64,000 nucleotides of DNA from Mucidula mucida (lineage: Eukaryota > Basidiomycota > Agaricomycetes > Agaricales > Physalacriaceae). The notes beneath the pieces are model-generated. The model was not told the DNA's origin and did no database searches. It saw nothing but the letters and a program-made list of their open reading frames with translations. The stretch covers positions 248,001-312,000 of the forward strand of contig JADNYV010000006.1 in the NCBI GenBank assembly GCA_015501055.1, in the 5' to 3' direction. A program made the translations under genes and the position numbers. Of this stretch, positions 1-10,094 are shown piece after piece (within the stretch, counting starts at the first letter, position 1; every line of letters starts with the position of its first letter).

Positions 1-1418
1 AAAATATCAGGTGCAACAAATCGAACCTTTCTCCTCCGGATTGGGGAATGCCACCGTCGGGAAGTCGGGATCGGGCTTCATTTGTTTCTGTACGTGGATT
101 GGCGGTTGTAAATTGTAGAGCTCGAAGATACGCGTAACGAAAGGCTCTCCGACGCCATGCATGCTTGTGTTCACAAAGCGGACACGGAAGGGATGTTCAC
201 TTTCGAGAGTTGGTAACATTTCTTGCGATTGGGGAATTGTACACACTTTGGTTGTTTTGCAGCTGTGAGACTTGAGAAGTATGCTTCCTTCATCTCCGCT
301 GTTTTATCGAGACATAACGTGGACGAGGTAACTTGACTAAAATCCCATGTTTGCGGTTCCAAGTTGGCGTTGATGGAGTCCGCGATGCCGGTGTCGTGAG
401 GAGATATGATCTGCGTGACTTGAGTATCGTTTCATTATTTACTAATAACATATACAGACTTGGACACCGTTCTCCCAGTAGACCTGAACAGGACGTCAAC
501 GGAGGAAGATCGACTTGAAGATCTTTTACCTTGTAGCCGTTGTCTTGCTATTTGTAGAGTATACTTTATATTCTCGTAGACATGTATGGCGATTTGGACG
601 CACCTTGGGATTGTGACTGGCTTGGGGCGTCGTCAGAACAACTAAACCTGTACATATAGAACGAACGCTACCTGTTATCATTACGCCACACGCTGCCTTG
701 AGGTATTTAACGCTGAAAGGTACTCTAATCCAAATGGTTATTGACGATTATACTGTCGTTGCATTGGAGGACGCATACATGGGTGTATGGACTAGTCCAC
801 GATGAAGGTAGACTTTCATGTTGTTGGCAAGGAACACGGCAGCCGTCAAGTGGGCCCATCGCTCAGAGTTGTGGCGATGGTCATGACCAATGACAATGCC
901 ACGAGTGGACGCGTCTTGGACTGTAGACAAGACATACCGACAAAGACCCTAGGGTTAACTGAGTGGTAGAATCAAGCATAGATTTGATGAAAGCAAACCT
1001 GAGAAGCCTGTATGATTATCAGATCTATATACGGCAAATCAGTATAGTCTGACTGATTCCGATGTTGGCACGGACCATTCATGCGGGACCATCCAGCCTC
1101 CATCCGGCCACGGAGACCTGGATGACGCGATTGAAGGATGGATAGTAAGGATCAACGATGAAGAGCACCTGCAGTTCCAAATTCAATGCGTGTCCTATAC
1201 TGATATAAGTGAGATATGTACGAATAGCAATATTCTACGTGCCTCATGCGTCGGTCGAGCTCTGTTGTATTGCCCGACGCCAAGAGCTCCTGGATTTCGG
1301 CGCGTGTGACTTCATTCTGTAAAGCACTGAGCGACAGACAATAAGCAGTGCAAACCGCAGCGACCTTGTCCATGCGCAGCCATTCTTGTACGAGATTATC
1401 TAGTTCGAGCGATGCCAT
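1..1418 (-). CDS. Phosphoglucomutase/phosphopentomutase (PGM2 family), 3' end missing
   Basis: Cytosolic alpha-D-phosphohexomutase of the PGM2/PGM3 (PRM15) branch, which interconverts sugar 1- and 5/6-phosphates; the family includes phosphopentomutases of nucleoside salvage. The start at 1418 opens MASLELDNLVQEWLRMDK, followed after an intron by NEVTRAEIQELL and TRIEFGTAGLRGRM, the standard N-terminus. Downstream come DASTRGIVIGHDHRHNSE, the active-site loop TASHNPK with its phosphoserine (spliced near 590-690), NGYKVYWENG, CLDKTAEMKEAYFSSL and, at the edge, TSMHGVGE and PDPDFPTVAFPNPEEKG. At least six short introns interrupt it. The window ends before the sugar-phosphate-binding C-terminal domain, so the gene is partial. 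It is divergent from the PIL1 gene, with 135 bp between start codons. Family is certain; preference for hexose or pentose phosphate cannot be read here. Confidence 0.9.
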
Positions 1419-1553
1419 GGTGGTACTGCGAAAGCACGGTAATCTGCGGAGATCCGGCAGAAGGAGTGATGGCGAGGCTGTGCTGCGTCAACCTTCTTCA
1501 ATCACGACCACGATTACCACCATTGCTCTTCACGACTGCACACGACGAGCACG
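1419..1553. promoter_or_regulatory. Bidirectional promoter, phosphomutase / PIL1
   Basis: This 135-bp gap separates the divergent start codons of the phosphomutase and the eisosome gene, so it must hold both promoters and both leaders. No clear TATA box is visible. Confidence 0.5.
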
Positions 1554-4391
1554 ATGTTCAAGACAGCGGCGACAAAGCTCGCCCACAATTCGACGTTGCC
1601 CGTGTTGGGCGGTCACAACGACTTGCGCCCACTGCAGGACCTCATTGTCGCTGAGAAGGCTGTCCTGATATCGTACGCCACGAGTGACCCACTACATTTT
1701 TCACTCTAACTGGCGCGACAGTATACAAAAACTCAGCGTTGATTTTACCAAAGCAGCGGAAGCATTACGCACATGGGGCATAGGAGAGGGCGATGACCTG
1801 GGGGTATGTCCATCCAGTTACCATTATGCTTGACCTGGTTCTACAACTACCTAACAGGACACGCTAAGTGCATCCACTACCATCCTATCGAATTTCTCGC
1901 AGGCACTTTCTCAATTTGCCACCCACGAACATGCCATTCGCGATCATATGAAATCCATTCGCACTCGTGAAGAGGCTCTTGACGAACTCAAACGACGTCG
2001 AAAAACTGTGGTTAGCAGGGCAGACGCCGCCGAAAGGAAACTCAGCAAGATGAGCCCAGAGCACAAGAACCTCGCCATGCAGACAGATACCCTGAACAGA
2101 CTTCGAGACGAGATACGTGCCATGGATTCTGATATCATGACAGAGGAAGCTGGTTTGGGTGATTTCAAGAGGTCTACATCGCGTTCTATGATGGGACTCA
2201 AATTTGGAGGACTCTTGGAACTCAGTGAAAAGGGCACAGTGAGTTGTTGTCAATCTCCTGCCAAGGTGGCGTAGCCTAATTGGACGGTTTAGATCATAGG
2301 AGAATACGGAAAACTCATTGTCGGGGTACGTATATATGCCATATTATATCACCCATCTCATCTTCTGTGCAGGAAATACCGGAGGATACGACATCCCCGG
2401 GGATGCCACGGAGGATGTATAATAACCACAACCGTGTGGAATCCCTGGTATCTGAGGCCTACAAGTGTGTTACAGAAGTGGGATTTTCGACTGTGCCGAC
2501 GCGACCTTCGGAGAGACGCTTCGAGCCCCCGTCTCTTCCGGATCCCACCAGCTCTCCTACACGCGCTGACCAGCCACGAGATTCAGGTGGTTTCTTGTCG
2601 ACGCCTCACGGTATCGGAATGGGCCACTTTCTCGATCCTTCAGACATTTCTGGTCAACAAAGCAGTGCCAGCTCCCCTGTAACTCCAAGTTCACACCAAT
2701 TCGCCTCCCCCACCTTCGCCACACCGACTCAACAACAGTTCTCATCTCCCCCAACTCATACGATGCCGCTCGAGAATAATCGTGCGGTTGATGATTTCGG
2801 TCTCATCAACAAAGCGGAGGCGTCGAATACCAATGGCGGGCGGTTTGCCACGTTCCCAGTGAACACTCCACAGAGAAAATATACTCTTACCGACGGGCCT
2901 CCTTCGCTTTCACCTAATCATCAACCAGAGCAGTCGGACTTTGCATATTCAATTGCCGAGGCCCTAAAGTCACCGGGCATGAATGGGCCGGGAAGAATCA
3001 GTATAGATGAGCCAGCGCCTTCTTACGAATCTCATTCACAACACGTCTACGCGCCTCCGCTGGGTCCGCCGCCTGGTGCAGCATTACCAGTTCAGCGAGA
3101 AGACTCGTGGCGATTGTCTGCATCACCGTCAGAAGACGATGTTGGGCTCGCTTACATGACCAGTCCCGCTGATGAGGAAGCCCATGAACATTCTCGCCAG
3201 GACTCTGAGTCTAAGGGAATGGTTCGTTTCGGTAGTGTCAGGGATATCGACGACGAGATGCAGAAGAGACACAGTGAGGAACATCAGTCTTCGCCTGATC
3301 GGGCGGAGCAATCACCTCGTCGAGTCCCGCCTCCATCCATGTCTCCTGAGGAAGAGGAAAAGGAACTCAATGCGGCTGCTGCGCGTGAGGTCAGTCGGGA
3401 GCTCGATGCATTAGCATTCAGCCCACCGCCAGGACCTATGCCGCGAATTCAGAGTCAATCTCCCGAACGGAGTCGTTCGCCCCCAATGCACACACCAATC
3501 GGTGGCAGCAGTCCTCCAAGACAGCCTATATCGCCTACCAATTGGGCTCCTGCTTCCCCGATCAATCGCGAGCCGTCACCCCTTGTTCCCCCGTCTGTCC
3601 CTTTCCATAATACGGCTCCCAGTCATGAGTCTGCGCCTACAGCTGCACAATCGTATGCGCAAGCTCACCGCAGGGAGTCAGCATTGTTCTCAAACTACGA
3701 TACACCATCGAGTCCAGTCGGAGAAAACCGCATCGTTTCAAGTCCCACCTCGGAAAGTCGAGCGCTTCCTCCACATCCCACCAGTCCCTTAGCTGAAAGC
3801 CGGCCGCTGCCACCTCAGCTCAGCTTCAGTGATCGCTCCAATTCGTCAATTAGAGCACCATCTTCGCCCTATCAAACTCCACCAGAGTTCCCTATTCCTC
3901 GGCCAGCATTCAGTGGAGGCTTAAGATCCGCTTCGACGACATCATTAAACAGTCTGGGAGGAGGACCAGCGCCACCTCCTGGAGTGCGGACGATATCGGC
4001 TGCGGCTTTCAAACGGCCACCGCCCCGGATGGCAAGTAATGGAAGTGGAGATTTCGGCGGTGGGATGCCAGGGCCAGCAGATACTTCGCCGCTTGCATTT
4101 AAGAAACGACTTCCCAGTTCGCCGTACCCTCCCGGTGCTTCTTCGGGTGCACGCTTAGCGCCCTCTTCTTCGCTCACCAAAGAGGCGGAGGACTCGAAGC
4201 CGCTTCCAGGGTATGGTCGCGAGTCTATGGCGGCGAAGTCGGATGACGATGAATTTGACTACATTGGCGCATATTCTCATAGTGATGGTGGTTCCCCCGC
4301 TCAAACAGACTTTGGGAACAAAGCACCGAATCACGCATCAGGTTATGCTCAAGGACGATTCGCGACCGACTTGGAGGACGATCTGCGGTGA
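1554..4391 (+). CDS. PIL1: Eisosome component PIL1/LSP1 with long disordered tail
   Basis: BAR-domain protein that assembles into eisosomes, the plasma-membrane furrows of fungi. ATG at 1554 opens MFKTAATKLAHNSTLPVLGG, then DLRPLQDLIVAEKAV, and after intron 1 IQKLSVDFTKAAEALRTWG, the typical Pil1 core. The core continues through 1948-2237 with a charged coiled region and SRSMMGLKFGGLLELSEKGT, then IIGEYGKLIVG in a small exon near 2294-2328. Four introns are evident in the first 830 bp (near 1673-1721, 1804-1857, 2238-2292 and 2329-2371). From about 2372 to 4391 one exon encodes some 670 residues rich in Ser and Pro with many SP/TP sites. Yeast Pil1 and Lsp1 are only about 340 residues, so two thirds of this protein is extra, apparently disordered sequence and a plausible kinase target. 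Confidence 0.9.
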
Positions 4392-4564
4392 AGCTTGTTG
4401 TCATGTAACTGTATGTATCATCGCCGGGTAAAAATCTCTGTTCACATACGAAGTTGTTTCTCTATGCCAAGGCTATTCATAGTTAATTCCCGTTGTAGCC
4501 CCTCGCCCAATGTATTTCCAAGTACGCTAAGTATTACTGAATGGAATGTACAACATTCAGCGCA

Positions 4565-6063
4565 TTAATGTACTATATTCGATGGGAAATTGTCATGGAT
4601 CAAATCTGATTCAAGCGTATCATGCAAAGCTTGGAGAATGTCCTCTGGAATGCCAAATGAAAGAAATATAGTAGAATCTGTGTTGGCGCTGAAGACGCGT
4701 AGATAAAACTTGGAGGACCCCGTTGTGAAGAACCTTGGGTGACTGGGAGAACCGAAATGCGCCGAATTCCAATCCAAACTGTGCCGGAAAACTTCAGCAT
4801 AATGAAAGAAAGAAGAAGCTGTAGTAGACTGACGACAGATGGGAGTTTACTGATAAAACACCTTGTTCACCGCCCCAGAAGAACTGTGCATTCTTCTGCG
4901 CTGCTTGAGCCATGTAATGACTAGCCACAGACATGTAATCTTCGATGAACTTGGGCTCCCGGGCAGCAACGAGAGATGCGCGAATTTTCTGTGCTACAGC
5001 CGCAAAGCTATTTGACGCATCGATAGTTTCGGTCGGCACCTGAAAAAGTCATTGGCGTTGTGATGTTGAGATTATGGGCGTGGGCCAACAATATATATGA
5101 GGTTACCACATTCAATGGGATTGACGAACGGTGCCGTTACGTTTGTGTACTGAGAAGGATTATCAGATTACTTTGCGTCACTGAAAGGGAAGACCCACGC
5201 TAGCTGCGTTCGTGATCTTTGTTAAGCGTTCGCCGCCAGCACGTCCCAAAGCATCCAGAACCCAGGCAGTAAGACAGTCTTGGGTAGATAAAGGCATGCA
5301 GCTCCTTGAACGCGCTAGGTCCTTGAGGGCGACCGCCTGTTGCTGGGAGATGGTCCAGTTGAGTGGTTTGACGACCGTGCCACACGAGAGTTCTTTATAT
5401 CTCGTGAAGAGCTCCAGAGGAGGGCATGCATCACGCAGGTGGGGCATCATTGGCGCGTAGTGCTCTATAGCAGCCAGATCCGGTTTGGGGAATACGAGTT
5501 CAGAGAAGGAGACATTTGGCACGCGTCTCGCGTCGATGTACAGATCGGACAAAGTTTTCATGAAGATTAACAGACTTGTAGCATCACCTGCAAGTCCGAC
5601 AGTTAGTCATATAAAGGTACTTTAGAAAGGAGATTGCCCAAGGTACGATGCCAGCAGATGCCGATTGCGGTTTGGGAATTCGCGACGGTCAGCTTGATTT
5701 TCAATAATGATAATTCAGACGTTGAATCAAAATGCGGCTGCAAAGGAAGGAGAGGGACCAAGGAGGGTTGAATGACGCTGTCGTCAGATAGCTGCAAATC
5801 TGCTGTTTCGTCGACCTGGAAATCAAAGTCACGAGAGACAAGCTCGATCTTGCAGTAGGTTAGAACTTCTGGGCTAGAGACTGAGCGAGATGAACCACCC
5901 TCCATGGGTCTTCCTTGAGAGCACCACGGACTTGAGGGTAAGCGAGGGAAGCGAGGCGAAGAGCTGCGAGAAACTGTTCTCTGTCTATTTTGCTCGGAAT
6001 TAGATGCACATTCTTAGTCTTGAAGGCTGAGTGAGCGATAAATCGCTCGACAGTACTGAGCAC
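4565..6063 (-). CDS. BAHD-like acyltransferase (transferase family)
   Basis: Probable CoA-dependent acyltransferase of the fungal transferase (BAHD-like) family. In order on the minus strand: an N-terminal block with FIAHSAFKTKNVHLIPSK and LASLAYPQVRGALKED; IGICWHRTLG followed after a 50-nt intron by DATSLLIFMKTLSD; LNWTISQQQAVALKDLA; DCLTAWVLDALGRA; and the C-terminal WNSAHFGSPSHPRFF and FYLRVFSAN blocks. The intron between CTTGG and GTGATGC begins GC rather than GT and contains a good branch site (CTAAC). The usual HxxxD motif is shifted: the sequence reads W-H-R-T-L-G-D, four residues between H and D. The true start is not settled, because the exon at 6063 has no ATG and a first exon must lie within roughly 6064-6120. 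Substrate unknown. Confidence 0.7.
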
Positions 6064-6234
6064 TTGCGTATGTCAACCAAAGGTTGTGTGGGGCCAAAGG
6101 AAGGGACTGCATGATTGTCCTTAAGCAAGTTGTCACGGTCACAGTACGCGCTTTTGCTTTGCGCCATCATCAAGTGAGTGCTCTTTCGTCCGCCGTCTTA
6201 CTCTGGCCTTCTCACACCTTTCTGCTAGCTTTAA

Positions 6235-6498
6235 ATGAGGCCATCGTTTGCTCGTCTAGTTCGCATGCTGCCGCGTTCGGCGGTCAGCAGCGAGCAAAAA
6301 GTTGTCACCTCCCTAGCCTCGCGACCACCACGGACCAAGCCGTTGACATTAATCGACATCATGCTGGAGAAACAGACACTCGCTGGAAATGACTGGCCAG
6401 CAAACCTTCGCATCGAACCTACCATTCCCAAGACGGCCTTCAAGCACATGACACCGAAAGTACGGTCGAAATTACGAGAAGCGTTGAGGGAGTCGTAG
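6235..6498 (+). CDS. Small basic protein, probably mitochondrial, unknown function
   Basis: Single-exon 87-codon gene, MRPSFARLVRMLPRSAV at the N-terminus, ending VRSKLREALRES. The first 30 residues are rich in Arg and hydroxylated residues with no acidic residue before position 20, as in a mitochondrial targeting peptide. The middle holds the hydrophobic stretch KPLTLIDIMLEKQTL and the end is a basic helix. I do not recognise the family. It starts about 170 bp from the divergent acyltransferase and its end faces the stop of the Rco1-like gene 230 bp away. Coding status rests on length, codon character and plausible targeting peptide. Confidence 0.55.
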   Translation: MRPSFARLVRMLPRSAVSSEQKVVTSLASRPPRTKPLTLIDIMLEKQTLAGNDWPANLRIEPTIPKTAFKHMTPKVRSKLREALRES

Positions 6499-6730
6499 CG
6501 TGCGTGTCTACTGTCTTTGTTGGTTCAGTCATTCATGTTTGTCTAGCTGTCTTCCGCCCACTCTGGCTCCTACTCCGTCGCGTCAAGTCCCAGCTTTTGT
6601 ACCAGCACGATCTTGGCATAATATTTAGTTGCATATAGAGACAAATTTGTGTGTGTTCGAAAGCAGGTTAAAGAGCGGCTGGATAACAAAACAGAACACA
6701 TGCAACAGACTAACAACAGCGCAGCAATTA

Positions 6731-9700
6731 CTATATAGATGTATCGGCGTTCGTGGATGGGGGTAATCGTAAACGGATCTTCAGTGAAGTTCCAGGACTA
6801 GCTGTCGCTGGGGGTGCTGATGTTGTCGACCCCGACGCTTCAGGTGCAACGGTTGGTGCTCTGCCAGACTTTCTGCGCCCCCCTCCTGGCCCCGTCTTCC
6901 GAGCGGCAGCCGCACTACCCTTCGCGACATAGTCTCCATCCTCATCTCGTTCCTTACGCTTCTTTCCGCGTTTGGGTTTCTCCTCTGCCATACTCTCGTC
7001 GTCGTTGCCGAGAGCTTTACGGGCCCGAGGCGCCCGTTTGACTCGCCCATTGGACGTGTTTGCAGACCCATTCATCGTGTCATCACCATCTTCCGCTTCC
7101 GCCTGTAAATCCAAATCTTAGTTGGTTCAAAGTTTCATTACCGAAATTGCTAACCTTCACCCGAACTTTCTTGCGCGATGTCACGGGCGGTGGGGATGTC
7201 AGTTCCTCGGGGAGACTCGAAGACTAGAATACGGTAAGAGGAAACATCATCTGACCAAAGGTTGTGTGAATTACCTTGGAGGACGAGGCTGACATGTCGC
7301 CATTCCTTGCACCTCTCGGAGGTCGTACTGACTTCACGGTGGCCTCGGAAGTTGAAGCCTTCTTCCGTTTGGCAGTCGATGTAGACGGACCTGCCGACGC
7401 GGAACTTTCTTGAGGAGGCTGGAAAGCTGATGAACGAGACAACTACCATACTTATAAACAGAACAGTACCTTGAGATTTGGCCAGATACGCCGCAGTTGG
7501 TCGTCAATTTCCGATACCACTGGCTCAGTCGACGAGTCCGACGGCTTCGAATTTGACTTCCGTGAGGAAGCACGGACAGCATTCTGTGTTCCCTGTTGGA
7601 AATCAAACAGTAACTAGAAATAGGTGAGAATGATCTCGAAATTAACCAGAGTGGTCGTTACCTGAGCAGCCGTAAGGTCATCGCTTTGACACGAAGAAAC
7701 CGACGCAGACGAGTTGTCGTCGATATCGCTCAGGGAGCTCAGAGACGACAAAGGGGATGATGACCTCGAGATTTCGCTGGATGCCTAATGAGTATCATCC
7801 TAAGCTTGCAGGCGTGGACGGACATACCCTCCTTTCGCAGTCTTATCAATCTTGCTCCAAAAGTCAAGCATTATTATCCGCTCGGGTACTCGATATCGCC
7901 TCCCGTTGATCAAATTTTCCTCCACGTTCAATTTCCTCTCGGCCTTACTAGTCGAAGGAACCTGGGACGGAATAATCTCGATGTTCCCATTATTGAACTG
8001 TTTCGGCTTTGTGACTTCGATAACGGGGGCGTTGTGTTTCGGTATCCGATGTCTTGGAGGCTGAGAATTCGCCACCAATGTCATGTCAACCGTCGACGTA
8101 AAATCAAGCGTAACTCACGAGAACTTGCTCTGCATGGTTTGGGCACATCCACTTTTTCGTAAAGGTAGGCATGCTCGATAGCGGAGGGTCCAAGCAGTCC
8201 AAGTGCCAATGCAAATCGCACCAATCGCAAGATATGATGCTCTTCCACATGTCGTGTTGTGCGGCTTTGGCCGTGGCTCGCCGGGCACGTTTTGCGGCAG
8301 GGGCAGCGGCTGCAGCATTGTCCGGAATAGCGGATGTCCCACATCGAAAGCACAAAACTGGCTCCCCATTCTTATCCTTGAGTCGGTATGGATCCCGGTC
8401 CTCGAGCTGCCCGAGGCGACTACGAGTGCGTCAACGAAGGGCGCTTGTGGAGTAGAAGATGATTACGCACTTGAGCCGGGGTTGTTTGATCTCAGAGCTA
8501 TCCACGTATGCTCCCCTGTCACCTGTTGAGACTGAATTGGTCTGTGAGCTGGAGGAATACTCGAATGAGAGAGAATATGCCGCACCCTCTTTGAAAAAAT
8601 TGCGGATATCGCTGGGAAGCTGGTATTCTTTTGGTATGGATGTGTCGACAAGATGTATAAGCGGGGAATAAAGGAGGGTGGAGGTTTTCGCGGTGGGTGC
8701 TACTCAATGGGTCAGACAAAAAAAAACCAGAAAACGAAAGGCAGCGAGCGTACCTTTCTAATATGACATGCTGGGCAGAACCATTTGGTATCGCTCTCGT
8801 CCATCTTCTGTATCGGAGGATCAAGACACCACAGGTGAAACGCTTTGGGGCACCCATCACAGTATATGAGCGACCCCTGCGAGCGGCAAGATGAACAGTG
8901 ATCCTCGTTTGCGAGCTAGAGGGAGCGAATGTAACCAAAGATGCATGAATTACAGTGCTGGGTGCTTACTGGGTGAGCAGACGATGGTTCTGGGGTATTG
9001 AAGGAAACCATGGGGGGCTCCTCCTTCACTCTGATAGACAATGGGTCGGTTTCCTTGGCCTTTCCTTTGTCTTTTCGCTTGGGCCGTCCGTTGGTAGTAG
9101 ACGTGACGGGCTCTAGGCCAATTTGAGCGGAGGCAGAGCGGGAGGGAGCGGGGGAGGAGTCGACAACCATGGTGGAATCCGAGTCCGCGTATATCGCCGG
9201 CGCTGCGACGGTCGGAACGGGGTCACTGGGGACAGGAGGGTCGAGAGCAGAGACTTGTTGAGGCTGATTGCGGGCAGATGCACGCTGTGCGCGGCCAGTT
9301 ACAGCACTGTCACGGATTGAAAGCACGCGGGCAGACAGGGAAGAGACAAGCGAGAAGCATCGGAAAAAAGTGAGCAAAGTAGCACGGTTGGTGAGAGATA
9401 AACGCACCTTTTCTCAACTCGAGTTCGTTTTCCAAGAGCTTCAAGAGAGTCCTGGCCTATCAAGGTGCCATGGACTATACCAGAGTATGTCGTTCCAGGA
9501 TCAGAGGCGGGCAAGTAAGAGTACACAATAGAGTGCTTGGCGTCGCGCTTTTGGGCAGACTGTTGCACAGAGAGAAGCGGCGGTGGCCCTGGTAATATCT
9601 CAGTGGCAAGTGTCGCATCTCCCTCCAGATGCTCGGGTTGGCACACTGCAACGCCGGGCAGCATGTATGTTGGAGTGCTCGCCGTCGAGGCCATCGTCAT
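6731..9700 (-). CDS. Rco1-like double PHD-finger protein (Rpd3S-type subunit)
   Basis: Nuclear chromatin reader resembling Rco1/PHF12, the subunit that directs the Rpd3S histone deacetylase to transcribed genes. Start at 9700 (MTMASTASTPTYMLPG). A basic, disordered stretch with RPKRKDKGKAKETDPL precedes PHD finger 1 near 8780-8905 (CSSCRSQGSLIYCDGC, FHLWCLDPP, WFCPAC). FFKEGAAY and DRDPYRLKDKNGEPV then lead into PHD finger 2 near 8120-8350 (CFRCG, CDWCDLHWHLDCLDPP, WMCPNH). After it comes YRVPERIIMLDFWSKID, also seen in Rco1 relatives. The tail is Lys/Arg-rich and ends LKIRLRLPPSTNADTSI. Several introns interrupt the gene. Assignment to Rpd3S is inferred from the two-finger order and flanks. 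Confidence 0.8.
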
Positions 9701-10094
9701 CGTCAGCGTTCAACCAAGGCGCAGACAACGGCACAAGTCCCGGCACACCGTCCGATACTTTTGGAGACCACTTGGTGGAGAGAAGCAGGATGGACAAGTC
9801 ACAAATCACTGTCAGTCACCAGCGGAATCCCCAAACAACACAATCGTTCGCGGCTACAATACATTGCATACATACCCGTTATCACTACAGCTACAGTACA
9901 TGCACCAAGCAGAATCATCGACGCGCATCGAAAATCATCGCCACAAGACTGTATCTAGAAAACACGTAAATGCAACGGTGCTCTGGTATCATCGCTCAAC
10001 GCATGGAATGCCGACAAAAGGAGACATTTTGAATCGGTCCTGCTTCAACCTTTGCACAGAGGGCGTCAGATATACACATCGCCCAGACCCACCG
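9701..10094. other. Intergenic, 394 bp: Rco1 promoter and APC6 3' region
   Basis: Both neighbours are on the minus strand. The stretch should carry the APC6 terminator and the promoter of the PHD gene. A long plus-strand open frame crosses it but lacks family signature and looks accidental. Confidence 0.4.
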
